A DNA stretch of 64,000 nucleotides from Chryseobacterium sp. YIM B08800 (GCF_026163565.1 NZ_JAPDKN010000002.1:124001-188000); one strand, 5' to 3'. Shown: positions 6,942-16,802, counted from the stretch's first letter. Program-made: numbers and translations. Notes: generated from the letters alone by a model not told the origin.

Positions 6942-7706
6942 ATGAATAAATTCCTTTTGATTTTAATTGTATTCCTGATAAGCTGCAAAGAAGAGAAATC
7001 TTTTGCAGATGATATTGTTTTGAATTTTCCAAAAGACGAGAAATTAACTTTTCAAAAGTTTAATGATGGAATCGGAGAAAGCGGATCTGGAATAATCTAT
7101 ATTGGAAAAGATACTGCTAAAATTGATGTGAAATATAACAAATCAATGATTGCTCCACCCGAACCAAATCCAAATTATATAATTAATGCTGACGAATTAC
7201 AGAGGGAAAAAGAACTCTTAAAATATTTTCACCCAACTTTTGACAGAATAAAATTTTCTGAAACTCCTATCGATTTTGACTCTTTTTCCAATCGTAATGT
7301 AAAAATTGAAATTAAAATTCAGGATACTATTCCAAAATATGCTTACAACTACGAAACTGGAGGTATAAAAAAATATAAAGCTTTCCCTGTATTTATAAAA
7401 AATATTTCTGGACGAAAATTATGTCTTTCTGAATTTAAAAATTTTCCTTTAGCTGTTCTCAATGATAAAAATAAATGGCAAACAATATGGAATGACAATG
7501 CCTTTATATGTGGTGATTCCAGATGGCAATATCGTTATTGAGAACTCAATCCAGATGAAATCATTGTTGTCTCAGTTAATTATTTAACTGGAAAAAGTCA
7601 AGGCAAATTTAAAATTTGGACTGGAAGTTCTTCATCAGATGAATTTACAATGAATTACGATAAACAAATTATAAAAAACCAAAGACATTATTTTGAAGTA
7701 AAATAA
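6942..7706 (+). pseudogene. Putative lipoprotein gene interrupted by an in-frame TGA
   Basis: The frame starts at ATG 6942 with a lipoprotein signal (MNKFLLILIVFLISC, Cys15). It reads 199 codons to TGA at 7539-7541 and then continues in the same frame for 54 more codons to TAA at 7704-7706, just before a terminator. The downstream part has normal coding composition (ELNPDEIIVVSVNYLTGK, KFKIWTGSSSSDEF). This suggests a single-base nonsense change, for example TGG to TGA, in an intact 254-codon gene. The truncated 199-aa form could still be made. I do not recognise the family. A sequencing error is possible; recoding as selenocysteine is unlikely because no SECIS-like context or sel gene is seen. 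Confidence 0.65.
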
Positions 7707-7741
7707 AAAATCCGCAGAAATTTTCTGCGGATTTTACTTTT
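7704..7741. terminator. Bidirectional terminator between 6942 gene and lepA
   Basis: AAAATCCGCAGAA pairs with TTCTGCGGATTTT around a 3-nt loop. A/T-runs on both sides let it serve the plus-strand lipoprotein gene and minus-strand lepA. Confidence 0.85.
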
Positions 7742-7770
7742 ATCTCTTGCCTTTTTACTTGGTTCTTTAG

Positions 7771-9567
7771 CTAGTCATTCAGTTTCAAAACAGCCATAAA
7801 TGCTGATTGCGGAACCTCTACTCTACCAATCTGTTTCATCTTTTTCTTACCTTCTTTCTGCTTTTCAAGAAGCTTTCTCTTTCTTGAAATATCTCCACCG
7901 TAACATTTTGCGGTAACGTCTTTTCTTAAAGCTTTAATCGTTTCTCTTGCGATAACTTTAGCTCCTAAAGCAGCCTGAACAGCAATATCAAACTGTTGTC
8001 TTGGAATAAGCTCACGAAGTTTTTCACACATTCTTTTACCAATGTAATAGGCATTAGAATCGTGAATTAATGAAGATAAAGCATCTACCATATCTCCGTT
8101 GATCAGGATATCCATTTTGACCAATTTAGAAGCTCGCATTCCGATTGGTGAATAATCGAATGAAGCATATCCTTTAGAAATTGATTTTAATCGATCATAA
8201 AAGTCGAAAACAACTTCCGCCAAAGGCATATTGAAAGTCAATTCTACTCTATCAGCTGTCAGATAACTTTGGTTAACAATTTCACCTCTTTTCTCGATAC
8301 AAAGTGTCATTACTGCTCCAACAAAATCAGATTTTGTAATGATAGAAGCTTTAATATAAGGCTCTTCTACTCTATCTAAAAGATTCGGATCAATCATTTC
8401 AGACGGGTTGTTGATTAAAATTGCAGTTTCAGGATCCTTTTTAGAAAATCCGTGATACGAAACGTTGGGAACCGTGGTAATAACGTTCATGTTAAATTCT
8501 CTCTCCAAACGCTCCTGAACGATCTCCATGTGAAGCATTCCCAAGAATCCACAACGGAAACCAAAACCTAATGCTGCAGAACTTTCTGGTTCGAAAACCA
8601 AAGAAGCATCATTTAATCTTAATTTTTCCAATGAAAATCTTAATTCCTCAAAATCTTCAGATTCGATAGGATAAATTCCGGCAAAAACCATTGGTTTTAC
8701 TTCCTCAAAACCGTCGATAGGCGCTTCTGCTGGGTTTACAAAAGACGTGATCGTATCTCCTACTTTTACTTCGCGGGCATCTTTGATCCCTGAAATAAGA
8801 TAACCTACATCACCACATTCTATCGTTTTCTTTGGAACTTGTTTTAATTTTAAAGTTCCTACTTCATCAGCTCCATATTCTTTTCCGGTAGCGAAAAATT
8901 TAATTTTCTCGTTTTTAGAAATACTTCCGTTTACGATTTTAAAATAGGCTTCAATTCCTCTGAAAGGATTATAAACAGAATCAAATATCAAAGCTTGAAG
9001 CGGCGCTTTAGGATCTCCCACCGGTGGCGGAACTCTTTTTACAATCTCCTCTAATAATTCGTGAACTCCTTCTCCTGTTTTACCGGAAACTCTAAGAACA
9101 TCTTCGTATTTACATCCTAAAAGCCCCATAATTTCATCGGTTACTTCTTCAGGGTTTGCAGACGGAAGATCTATTTTATTAAGAATCGGAATAATTTCCA
9201 AGTCGTTTTCTAAAGCCAGATACAAATTTGAAATCGTTTGAGCCTGAATACTTTGAGCAGCATCTACAATAAGAAGCGCCCCTTCACAAGCAGCAATCGA
9301 ACGGGAAACTTCGTAAGAAAAATCTACGTGTCCTGGTGTATCAATAAGGTTTAGAATATATTTTTCGCCATTAAGCTCATAATCCATCTGGATGGCGTGA
9401 GATTTAATCGTAATCCCACGTTCTTTTTCCAAATCCATATCATCTAGCGTCTGAGATTGTAATTCTCTTTGGGTCACTGTATTAGTGTACTCCAAAAGAC
9501 GGTCTGCCAAAGTTGATTTACCGTGGTCAATATGGGCGATTATGCAAAAATTTCGTATGTTTTTCAT
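7771..9567 (-). CDS. lepA: Elongation factor 4 (LepA)
   Basis: This 598-aa translational GTPase is full length. The G domain has [10 protein letters not shown] (G1), RGITI (G2), DTPGHVD (G3) and NKIDLP (G4). It is followed by EF-G-like domains and the LepA-specific C-terminal domain ([22 protein letters not shown]). It back-translocates or remodels stalled ribosomes. It stands alone, with a repeat-rich 292-bp upstream gap and a terminator downstream. Confidence 0.98.
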   Translation of the reverse strand: MKNIRNFCIIAHIDHGKSTLADRLLEYTNTVTQRELQSQTLDDMDLEKERGITIKSHAIQMDYELNGEKYILNLIDTPGHVDFSYEVSRSIAACEGALLIVDAAQSIQAQTISNLYLALENDLEIIPILNKIDLPSANPEEVTDEIMGLLGCKYEDVLRVSGKTGEGVHELLEEIVKRVPPPVGDPKAPLQALIFDSVYNPFRGIEAYFKIVNGSISKNEKIKFFATGKEYGADEVGTLKLKQVPKKTIECGDVGYLISGIKDAREVKVGDTITSFVNPAEAPIDGFEEVKPMVFAGIYPIESEDFEELRFSLEKLRLNDASLVFEPESSAALGFGFRCGFLGMLHMEIVQERLEREFNMNVITTVPNVSYHGFSKKDPETAILINNPSEMIDPNLLDRVEEPYIKASIITKSDFVGAVMTLCIEKRGEIVNQSYLTADRVELTFNMPLAEVVFDFYDRLKSISKGYASFDYSPIGMRASKLVKMDILINGDMVDALSSLIHDSNAYYIGKRMCEKLRELIPRQQFDIAVQAALGAKVIARETIKALRKDVTAKCYGGDISRKRKLLEKQKEGKKKMKQIGRVEVPQSAFMAVLKLND

Positions 9568-9637
9568 TTAAGAACTATGTAATTTGCAAAGATAAAAAAA
9601 TGCAGGAGAATTCATCATTCTTAATTTTAAATCTGAT

Positions 9638-9848
9638 GTTAACACGAATACCACAAATTTTTACCACTAAAACACTAATAAAAAATCTCATTTAATCTAC
9701 ATAAGATTTCGGTTAAGAATTTTAGAATATTAAGATGAACTTGGCTTTTAGAAATAGCGCTTAATTAACCTGAATAATTTAAATGATCTTAAACTTTAAT
9801 ATTAAATCTGTGTAATTTGTGATATTATTAGTGATATTTGTGTTTAAA
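9638..9848. repeat. Imperfect inverted repeat in the lepA/GH92 gap (family B)
   Basis: TTAACACGAATACCAC at the left end resembles the complement of GTGATATTTGTGTTTAA at the right end (about 14 of 16 with one gap). The inner part is AT-rich with scattered partial complementarity. It fills most of the 292-bp gap between two divergent genes, so it also overlaps their promoters. Related to 5325-5418. Confidence 0.5.
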
Positions 9849-9859
9849 TTATTTTATCC

Positions 9860-12148
9860 ATGAAAAAAGTTCTTATACTACTTTTCATTATTTCTTTTGC
9901 CCAATTTCAATCGCAATGGATTGAAAAAGCGCTACAAAATCCAGAAGAATTTGTCAATCCTATGATTGGTACGCTTTCAAAACCTTCCCTTTCCAATGGA
10001 AATACATATCCCGCAGTTGCCGTACCGCATGGAATGAATCTTTGGACTCCACAAACCGGAAAAAACGGAAATGGATGGCAATATACTTATGATGCAGATA
10101 AAATCCGTGGAATTAAGCAAACACATCAACCTTCGCCGTGGATGAACGATTACGGAATGTTTTCTATTATGCCGATAACAGGGAAAATGCGATTTAATGA
10201 GGAGGAAAGAGCAAGTTGGTTTTCTCATAAATCGGAAACCTCAAAACCTTATTATTACAGCGTTTATTTAGCTGATCATAATGTAACTGCAGAACTTACT
10301 CCCACCGAGAGAGCTGCACAAATGCGTTTAACTTATCCCGGTTCTGAAAATTCTTGGTTTGTGGTAGATGCTTTTGATAAAGGTTCTAGTATAACAATCA
10401 TTCCTTCTCAAAATAAAATTACAGGCTATTCAACAAAATATTCCCGAGGAAAATTGATTGGCTTTAAAAATTATTTTGTGATTTATGCAGACAAACCTTT
10501 TACGAAATATTCGACTTGGAAGGATAAAGATTTTGTAAAAGATGCATTGGAAATTACGGGAGATCATTGCGGTGCAGTAGTTGGTTTTGAAACTAAAAAA
10601 GGTGAAAAAGTCAATTTAAGGATTGCTTCTTCTTTTATCAGTTTAGAACAGGCAGAATTAAATTTACAAAGAGAACTCAGCAAAGATTCATTCGATCAAA
10701 CTTTAAATAAAGCAAAATTAGCTTGGAATGAGAAGCTCAAAAAAGTTGAAGTTGCAGGCGGAACTATCGACCAAATGCGGACTTTCTATTCTTGTCTATA
10801 TAGAATGCTTTGCTTTCCGCATAAAATGTATGAGATTGATAAGAGTGATAAAATTGTACATTACAGCCCTTATTCTGGGAAAACTGAGCCTGGATATCGT
10901 TTTGCAGGAACTGGTTTTTGGGACACTTTCAGAGCGCTCTACCCTTTTTTGAATTTAGTTTATCCAAGCATCAATATTGAAATGCAAAAAGGATTAATTA
11001 ATGATTATAAAGAAGGTGGTTGGTTGCCAGAATGGTCGAGCCCATCCTATTCTGATATTATGATTGGAAATAATTCGGCTTCAGTGGTTGCAGATGCATA
11101 TATAAAAGGTTTGCGAGGTTACGATATTGAAACATTATATCAGGCTTTGCTTCACGGTGCTAATAATGAAGGTCCGCAAGCAACAGGAAGATTAGGAATT
11201 GAATATTATAAAAAATTAGGTTATGTTCCTTATGATGTGAAAATCAATGAAAATGCTGCTCGAACCTTAGAATATGCTTATGACGATTTTGCGATTGCAC
11301 AGCTTGGAAAAGCTTTAGGAAAACCGGAATCTGAATGGAAAGAATATTACCAACGCTCTCAGAATTTCCAAAAAGTGATTGATCCTGAAACAAAATTAGC
11401 TCGCGGAAGAAATCAGGATGGAAGTTTTCAGGCTCCTTTTAATCCTTTAAAATGGGGAGATGCTTTTACAGAAGGAAATTCGTGGCATTACACATGGTCG
11501 GTTTTTCAGGATATTGACGGACTGGCAAAATTAATGGGCGGAAGAAAAGAGTTTTCAAAAAAGTTAGATCAGATTTTTGAATTACCTCCAATTTATGATA
11601 ATTCTTATTACGGCTCAACCATCCATGAAATTCAGGAAATGGTCAACGCCAATATGGGTCAATATGCCCATGGAAATCAGCCAGCACAACATATTATTTA
11701 TCTTTATAATTATTCCGGAGAACCTTGGAAAACTCAATATTGGGTTCACGAAACGATGAATCGATTGTATCAGCCAACTCCGGATGGATATTGTGGTGAT
11801 GAAGATAACGGCCAAACTTCGGCTTGGTATATTTTCTCAGCGCTTGGTTTCTATCCCGTAACTCCTGCGACAGATCAATATATTTTAGGAGCGCCTTTGT
11901 TTAAAAAAGCAACTATTCATTTAGAAAACGGAAAAACGATTGAAATTAAAGCTGATAATAACAGCAATGAAAACCGTTATGTGAATTCATTAAAATTTAA
12001 TGGTAAAAAATATTCTAAAAACTGGCTAAGTCATTCAGAATTAATGAAAGGGGCAACATTGAAATTTGATATGATTTCTCAGCCAAATAAAGAGCGAGGA
12101 ACTCATGAAAAAGATTTTCCTTACTCTTATTCTACTGATAAAAGATAA
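9860..12148 (+). CDS. Glycoside hydrolase family 92 alpha-mannosidase, secreted
   Basis: This 762-aa exoenzyme has a signal peptide (MKKVLILLFIISFAQFQSQ). GH92 landmarks follow in order: VNPMIGT near residue 33, GNTYPAVAVPHGMNLWTPQTG, FAGTGFWDTFRALYPFLNL, EGNSWHYTWSVFQDI, and the Ca-site region GYCGDEDNGQTSAWYIFSALGFYPVTP. GH92 enzymes are calcium-dependent exo-mannosidases with inverting mechanism that trim alpha-linked mannose from N-glycans or yeast mannan. It is a single gene, not in a recognisable polysaccharide-utilisation locus (no SusCD here). It ends at a terminator shared with the convergent gene. Confidence 0.95.
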   Translation: MKKVLILLFIISFAQFQSQWIEKALQNPEEFVNPMIGTLSKPSLSNGNTYPAVAVPHGMNLWTPQTGKNGNGWQYTYDADKIRGIKQTHQPSPWMNDYGMFSIMPITGKMRFNEEERASWFSHKSETSKPYYYSVYLADHNVTAELTPTERAAQMRLTYPGSENSWFVVDAFDKGSSITIIPSQNKITGYSTKYSRGKLIGFKNYFVIYADKPFTKYSTWKDKDFVKDALEITGDHCGAVVGFETKKGEKVNLRIASSFISLEQAELNLQRELSKDSFDQTLNKAKLAWNEKLKKVEVAGGTIDQMRTFYSCLYRMLCFPHKMYEIDKSDKIVHYSPYSGKTEPGYRFAGTGFWDTFRALYPFLNLVYPSINIEMQKGLINDYKEGGWLPEWSSPSYSDIMIGNNSASVVADAYIKGLRGYDIETLYQALLHGANNEGPQATGRLGIEYYKKLGYVPYDVKINENAARTLEYAYDDFAIAQLGKALGKPESEWKEYYQRSQNFQKVIDPETKLARGRNQDGSFQAPFNPLKWGDAFTEGNSWHYTWSVFQDIDGLAKLMGGRKEFSKKLDQIFELPPIYDNSYYGSTIHEIQEMVNANMGQYAHGNQPAQHIIYLYNYSGEPWKTQYWVHETMNRLYQPTPDGYCGDEDNGQTSAWYIFSALGFYPVTPATDQYILGAPLFKKATIHLENGKTIEIKADNNSNENRYVNSLKFNGKKYSKNWLSHSELMKGATLKFDMISQPNKERGTHEKDFPYSYSTDKR

Positions 12149-12153
12149 AAGAG

Positions 12154-12180
12154 AGAGAGACTTTCCGGTCTCTCCTTTTG
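12154..12180. terminator. Terminator after GH92 gene
   Basis: GAGAGAC-TTTCCG-GTCTCTC stem followed by CTTTTG, in the 42-bp gap between convergent genes. Confidence 0.65.
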
Positions 12181-12190
12181 TTATAATTTA

Positions 12191-13204
12191 TTAATCCTGA
12201 AAATCATATTCTCCCGTCAAAGAATCTATGTAAATTTCTTCTTTATCTTCATTTTTCATTTTCTTTTGTTTGGCTGCTTGGTCGATAGAACCGGCAACCG
12301 CACCTATTAAGCCAAACATTCCGTAAGTGCTGTTATACTGCGCCGGAAAAATATGTCCTCTGTTTGCGATTATATAAAATCCATTTTCATTTTTATTGAT
12401 TTCTATGAAGCCAGACATTGTTTTTCTATAAGCTTTTCCGTTTTCAACATAAGCAAACATTTTATAGGCAGGTATTTTTTCCTTTTTTCCGTTTTCTATT
12501 TTTATTGCTTTCGTAACTTCTCCTTTATCATTTCTTTCCAAAACATAATTTCCTTGTACTGGACTTTGATTGAAAAATGAAGTGAAATCCAGATATATTC
12601 CATCCTTCAATTGTTCATTTTTAAAGGCTTCATAATTGTTTTTAATATATGTTTCATAATCAGCAAGATCATTGAATGTTACTGCTTTTTGGCTGGGTTC
12701 TAAAGTGTAAGCTTTTTTAATAAAAATGGAGAAAATCGTTGGAATATTTTTTACCATTAATTCCGAAACTTCTTTATCCTGGAATGCAAAAACAGTATCT
12801 TTTTTATACAAAAACTTGTATTTATCTCCTTCTTTTTGAAATAATTGAGCAGAGAAATCCATTTTCCCATTTGTTTTCTTTCCTTCACTTTCTCCAGTTG
12901 AAAGTTTTAATCTCTTTAAAATAAGAAGCAATTCATTTTTTCCTGTTAAAGAATTTCCCCTATCAAACCAAGCTTGAAAGTCATTACTTGGAGTTGTAGG
13001 AAAAACAACTTCTTTCATTTCTTTATTTTCCCCAAAAGGAATACTACCAATTGATTTATCTTGTCTTTGATCTAAAACCTTAAATCCTTTATAAGTAACA
13101 TCATCAAATCTGGTAATATTTCCTCTAAATTTGATAGCTTCTGTAGCCTGAGAAAATGATAAGATTGCCATAAAAGAGAATACAACCTGAAATATTTTTT
13201 TCAT
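12191..13204 (-). CDS. Secreted protein of unknown function, 337 aa
   Basis: I do not recognise the family. A signal peptide is clear (MKKIFQVVFSFMAILSFSQA). The mature part is charged and soluble. It includes a glycine/alanine-rich hydrophobic segment near residue 300 (YGMFGLIGAVAGSIDQAA) that could insert into or lie on a membrane, and then a lysine/glutamate-rich tail. It lies convergent to the GH92 gene and upstream of no obvious partner; the ECF sigma trio starts 90 bp away on its upstream side. Confidence 0.7.
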   Translation of the reverse strand: MKKIFQVVFSFMAILSFSQATEAIKFRGNITRFDDVTYKGFKVLDQRQDKSIGSIPFGENKEMKEVVFPTTPSNDFQAWFDRGNSLTGKNELLLILKRLKLSTGESEGKKTNGKMDFSAQLFQKEGDKYKFLYKKDTVFAFQDKEVSELMVKNIPTIFSIFIKKAYTLEPSQKAVTFNDLADYETYIKNNYEAFKNEQLKDGIYLDFTSFFNQSPVQGNYVLERNDKGEVTKAIKIENGKKEKIPAYKMFAYVENGKAYRKTMSGFIEINKNENGFYIIANRGHIFPAQYNSTYGMFGLIGAVAGSIDQAAKQKKMKNEDKEEIYIDSLTGEYDFQD

Positions 13205-13244
13205 AATTATTTTTTTGCAAAAATAGATATTTCCTAAAAATTAA

Positions 13245-13274
13245 ACGACCCTCACAATAAATTGCAAGAGTCGT
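13245..13274 (-). terminator. Terminator of the ECF sigma operon
   Basis: On the minus strand ACGACTCT pairs with AGGGTCGT (one T-G wobble) followed by a T-rich tract. The wobble pairs only in the minus-strand RNA, which supports its direction. Confidence 0.6.
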
Positions 13275-13296
13275 CCAACATTAAAAAAATAAACTA

Positions 13297-13809
13297 TTAT
13301 GGAGTTTGCTTCGATTCTGAAGCATTCTTTTTTCCGCCGTGAGGTTTTCTTTCATTCATCTTATCTCTCATCATTCCCTCAGACTGAAAAAGCTTCAAGA
13401 CTTTTTGACAAGGAATCACAGTCTGCATCTTCTCAGCATACTTTTTTCTATTATCGAATAATTTTTGTCCTACATCAAAACTTTGCTGAAGTTTCACTTT
13501 TGCTTCTTCTTCCGTTAGTTTTGCAGGATCAAAATTTGAATCGAACTGACTTTTTATTTTTTTCTGATTGTCTAAATACTCGTTGTACATCGCAGTAAAT
13601 TCTGCTTTATCCTGAGGTGCAACATCCAGCATATCAACAACCATGTTATTTCTGAATTGGGTAAGAAGTGCTTTTCTTTCATCTGGCGAAAGATTGTTTA
13701 TTACCTCTTTTCTTTGATCGGGACTCATTTTCTTCCAATCATACTCTTTAATCTGGGCTTTTAACCCAAAACTTGAGATAATAAAAAGTATAAATAATAT
13801 TTGTTTCAT
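13297..13809 (-). CDS. Periplasmic sensor-like protein of the ECF sigma operon
   Basis: This 170-aa protein has a signal peptide (MKQILFILFIISSFGLKAQ). The mature protein is helical and charged (MSPDQRKEVINNLSPDERKALLTQF, then a long helix from 75 to 120), reminiscent of Spy/CpxP-type helical periplasmic proteins. In related genomes such genes are labelled sensor of ECF-type sigma factor. It ends the three-gene operon sigma - anti-sigma - this gene, with 7 bp to the gene before it, so it probably senses envelope conditions for the anti-sigma factor. The sensing role is inferred from position. Confidence 0.65.
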   Translation of the reverse strand: MKQILFILFIISSFGLKAQIKEYDWKKMSPDQRKEVINNLSPDERKALLTQFRNNMVVDMLDVAPQDKAEFTAMYNEYLDNQKKIKSQFDSNFDPAKLTEEEAKVKLQQSFDVGQKLFDNRKKYAEKMQTVIPCQKVLKLFQSEGMMRDKMNERKPHGGKKNASESKQTP

Positions 13810-13816
13810 CTTTCTT

Positions 13817-14440
13817 TTAATTATATAAATCTAAATAAACATCTTGACTGGAATTGTTTGCCAATTCTGCAATTTCTGAATTAGGAAGAGATTCCAAATA
13901 TTCATTCATATGGATTTCATTAGCCGTTTTTACCGCTTTTTTATTCTGATTTCCAGAATTATTATTAACAACCTGCGAAACCATAGGCTTTATATCCGAC
14001 TGTCTTTCAACTCTTTGATCATGATTTTCTACTGAAGTTAAATCTGATGCTAAAGTTTCGTACGCTATCTGACTTTCCTTTTTAGGTGCTGTTCTGTTAT
14101 CAGCATAGTTAAGATTTGAATCTCCGTTTGTTGAAGAATCAGAATTAGATTGATATACAAATGTTGCTCCGAAAATAAGAGCCAAAGACGCTGCTGCAGC
14201 ATATCCCCAATTCATTTTGAAAATAGGAGCTTTTCGCTCAGCTTTTATTTCACTCATTACTCTGTCCTGAATATTTTCAAACATATTTTCAGGGACTTTG
14301 TAAATGTTTTTTCGTTCTAATTTTTCTAGATCAAAATCATTCACCTCGCTCAACACTCTATTTTGAATGCTTTCAAACATATTGTCTGGCATTTTATAAA
14401 TGTTTTTGCGTTCTAATTTTTCTAGATCAAAATCTTTCAT
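13817..14440 (-). CDS. Anti-sigma factor with duplicated N-terminal module
   Basis: This 207-aa membrane protein lies directly after the ECF sigma gene. One membrane helix (about residues 74-95, WGYAAAASLALIFGATFVYQ) separates a cytoplasmic N-terminus from an Asn/Ser-rich periplasmic part, the usual anti-sigma layout. Residues 3-34 and 35-66 are a tandem duplication of a 32-aa unit (DFDLEKLERKNIYK-x-P-x-NMFE...RV-x-SE), 25 of 32 identical, also visible in the DNA as two 96-bp units. The frame can start at TTG 14455, but ATG 14440 leads straight into the repeat and is preferred. There is no classical zinc ASD motif. Confidence 0.75.
   Translation of the reverse strand: MKDFDLEKLERKNIYKMPDNMFESIQNRVLSEVNDFDLEKLERKNIYKVPENMFENIQDRVMSEIKAERKAPIFKMNWGYAAAASLALIFGATFVYQSNSDSSTNGDSNLNYADNRTAPKKESQIAYETLASDLTSVENHDQRVERQSDIKPMVSQVVNNNSGNQNKKAVKTANEIHMNEYLESLPNSEIAELANNSSQDVYLDLYN
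14243..14434. repeat. Tandem 96-bp duplication inside the anti-sigma gene
   Basis: Units 14339-14434 and 14243-14338 encode the two near-identical 32-aa modules. The low divergence at DNA level suggests a fairly recent duplication or ongoing homogenisation. Confidence 0.8.
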
Positions 14441-14458
14441 GTTGTGGGTTCTCAAAAA

Positions 14459-15010
14459 TTATCTCTCGTAATTCTCTTTGATATATTCTTCTATTTTTTG
14501 TTTGGCGTAATGATAATTTGTCTTTAATGTTCCTACCGACATATCAACTATTTTTGATATTTCTTCGTAAGGTAAATCATCATAATACCGCATCATAAAT
14601 ACCAGTTTCTGCTTTTCGGGCAGGCTTTGTATGGCTCTTTGCAAGAAAATTTGTATTTCTTCAGCATCACTGTGTGTGTTATCGGCAACCAGATTCTGCA
14701 TGTAGTATTCCGGATCTTCATCAGTTTTCTGCATCTTTTTCAGTTTATTAATCTGCTGCAAAGCTTCATTAGTTGCAATTCTGTACAGCCAAGTGTACAA
14801 TTGACTGTCATTTTTAAACTGATGAAAATTTTGGTAAGCTTTTATAAATGTTTCCTGCAAAGTATCCTGAGCAAGGTCTCCATCTACAATAATACGTCTG
14901 ATATGCCAATATAATCTACTCTGATAAGCATCCATCAACACCCGAATACCTTTCTCAAGTGTTCGTGGGTTTTGCATCAGCGCAATAATTTCTGCGTCTT
15001 TAATCTTCAT
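14459..15010 (-). CDS. ECF-type RNA polymerase sigma factor
   Basis: This 183-aa protein has sigma region 2 (residues about 25-95, DLAQDTLQETFIKAYQNF, YTWLYRIATNEALQQI) and region 4 (about 125-180, LPEKQKLVFMMRYYDDLPYEEISKIVDMSVGTLKTN) with a helix-turn-helix. It lacks region 3, as in all ECF sigmas. It leads an operon with an anti-sigma factor (18 bp downstream) and a periplasmic helical protein. An envelope-stress role is likely but not shown by the sequence. Confidence 0.95.
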   Translation of the reverse strand: MKIKDAEIIALMQNPRTLEKGIRVLMDAYQSRLYWHIRRIIVDGDLAQDTLQETFIKAYQNFHQFKNDSQLYTWLYRIATNEALQQINKLKKMQKTDEDPEYYMQNLVADNTHSDAEEIQIFLQRAIQSLPEKQKLVFMMRYYDDLPYEEISKIVDMSVGTLKTNYHYAKQKIEEYIKENYER

Positions 15011-15166
15011 AAGATGCTTTCATTGTTTTGGATTACAAAAATATCTAAAAGTTAAATTACTTATTCAATTTTTAGTCCAATATATTAACTTTTAAGATTT
15101 ATACCAATAATATTTATTCAAAAACTTCCGTTATCATTAAGCTTTCCTTCAAAAACTAAAAACGCC

Positions 15167-15174
15167 TATCTTTG
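15167..15174 (+). promoter_or_regulatory. Bacteroidota -7 box, DUF2520 gene
   Basis: TATCTTTG fits TAnnTTTG and ends only 4 bp before the ATG, so the mRNA would be almost leaderless. No clear -33 TTG is seen at the right distance. Confidence 0.4.
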
Positions 15175-15178
15175 TTTT

Positions 15179-15931
15179 ATGCAAACAGTTATTATCGGTT
15201 CCGGAAATGTTGCCTATCATTTGGCAAAGGCTTTCGTTCAAAATGGAATATCTATAGCCCAAATCTTTGGAAGAAATGAGAAAGAATTAAATAAAATTTC
15301 GGAAGAATTAAACATCCCAAACTCAACTAAACATTTAGTCGATTCAGATTTGTATATTCTTTGCGTAAGCGATAATTCCGTAGAGGCTGTTTCTAAGTTG
15401 ATTACTAAAAAAGATTGTTTGGTTGCTCATACTTCTGGCTCTCTACCTAAAGAAATTTTGGTTGGAGATTATAAGAAATCCAGTTTTTATCCTTTACAGA
15501 CTTTTTCTAAAACTAAAGATTTAGATTACAAGAAAATTCCCTTTTTTATTGAAGCAGAAAAAGAAGAAGACCAAAAAGTTTTAACTGAATTGGCTTCTAA
15601 AATTTCAGATAATGTAATGGAAAGTACTCATGAAAAGAGAAAATACATTCACTTAACTGCAGTTTTTGCCTGCAATTTTGTGAATCATCTTTTTGCGAGA
15701 GCTAAGGAAATTTCGGATGCACAGGAAATTCCGTTCGATTATTTTTTACCGTTGATTAATGAAACTGTTCAGAAAATTAACGAAATAGATCCTAAATCAG
15801 CCCAAACAGGACCTGCTGTAAGAAACGACAAAAGAATTTTGGAATTGCATGAGCAACTATTACAAGACGAAAGTCTTGAGATTTATAAAACAATGAATCT
15901 TTCCATCAAAAAAATGTATCAATTACCATAA
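15179..15931 (+). CDS. Rossmann-like, DUF2520 domain oxidoreductase-like protein
   Basis: This 250-aa protein opens with a nucleotide-binding fold (VIIGSGNVAYHLAKAF, GxGxxA type) similar to the ProC/NADP-oxidoreductase coenzyme F420 group. Its C-terminal half (about 120-250) matches DUF2520 (HLTAVFACNFVNHLFARAKEI, TGPAVRNDKRILELHEQLL). The substrate is unknown. It is the first gene of a plus-strand run with SIMPL, kdsC, maf and sprE. Confidence 0.88.
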   Translation: MQTVIIGSGNVAYHLAKAFVQNGISIAQIFGRNEKELNKISEELNIPNSTKHLVDSDLYILCVSDNSVEAVSKLITKKDCLVAHTSGSLPKEILVGDYKKSSFYPLQTFSKTKDLDYKKIPFFIEAEKEEDQKVLTELASKISDNVMESTHEKRKYIHLTAVFACNFVNHLFARAKEISDAQEIPFDYFLPLINETVQKINEIDPKSAQTGPAVRNDKRILELHEQLLQDESLEIYKTMNLSIKKMYQLP

Positions 15932-15944
15932 ATTTTTAACTTTG

Positions 15945-16715
15945 ATGAAAACCAAAAAAATGAATACAAACATTATCCGTTCCCTCATCATCGGAGCATC
16001 AATCGTTATTACAGCTTTTGTGTTAGGCTCAAGTTTTAAAAACAGAAATTTAAAACAAGATACCATATCAGTTACAGGTCTTGGTTCTAAAGATTTTACT
16101 TCAGACGAAATAAGCTGGAGCGGAAGTTTCGACGCCAGTGCAATGGATGCAAAAGAAGCTTACAATTTAATCTCGCAAGACAAAGAAAAAGTAAAAACAT
16201 TTTTCTACAGCAAAGGCTTCAAAGCAGGTGAATTTGCTTTTGGCGGAGTCAATTTTTCTCGGTCATATCGTACTGTAACGACAAAAGAAGCGGATGGATC
16301 AGAAAAATCAGAAGATGTTTTTGATGGATATAAAGCCACCCAAACTGTGTTTTTCAGAGCAAAGAAAAACCCGGCTTTGATGAAGAAAATTGAAAGCGTG
16401 ATTGACAAAACTGCAGAACTTATCAATAGTGGCGTTCAGTTTGAACCATCTTCAGCTCAATATACTTATTCTGATCTTTCTTCGTTGAAACATAGCTTGA
16501 TAGAACAAGGTTCTAAAGATGCGAGAGAAAGAGCGGAGAAAATTGTAAAAAGTGCAGATGGAGATCTTGGAAAATTAAAAGACGCATCGATGGGTGTATT
16601 TCAGATTACCGCAAAAGGTTCTACTGATGAAGATAGTTATGGAGGAAATTTTGATACTTCAAGCAAGGAAAAATCAGCGAGAATTACGGTAAGACTGACC
16701 TATAATCTTGATTAA
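15945..16715 (+). CDS. SIMPL (DUF541) domain protein
   Basis: This protein of about 256 aa has an N-terminal membrane anchor or signal (IIRSLIIGASIVITAFVLGSSF). A SIMPL/DUF541 domain follows (SVTGLGSKDFTSDEISWSGSF, near residue 45, to the C-terminal ARITVRLTYNLD strand). Family members sit in the periplasm or outer membrane; their function is poorly defined. The frame also opens at TTG 15942; ATG 15945 is preferred, and a further ATG exists at 15960. It follows the DUF2520 gene by 13 bp. Confidence 0.85.
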   Translation: MKTKKMNTNIIRSLIIGASIVITAFVLGSSFKNRNLKQDTISVTGLGSKDFTSDEISWSGSFDASAMDAKEAYNLISQDKEKVKTFFYSKGFKAGEFAFGGVNFSRSYRTVTTKEADGSEKSEDVFDGYKATQTVFFRAKKNPALMKKIESVIDKTAELINSGVQFEPSSAQYTYSDLSSLKHSLIEQGSKDARERAEKIVKSADGDLGKLKDASMGVFQITAKGSTDEDSYGGNFDTSSKEKSARITVRLTYNLD

Positions 16716-16802
16716 ATTAATTTAAAAATAAAGTAAAAATGATAAGTGAATGCAATTGATCTGAATCTTTTATCATTCATCAATTATCATTTATAAATCA
16801 AC

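Noticed and set aside
7539..7541. TGA as selenocysteine in the 6942 gene
   Set aside because: No SECIS-like hairpin was seen after the TGA and no selenocysteine genes are in the window; a nonsense change is simpler.
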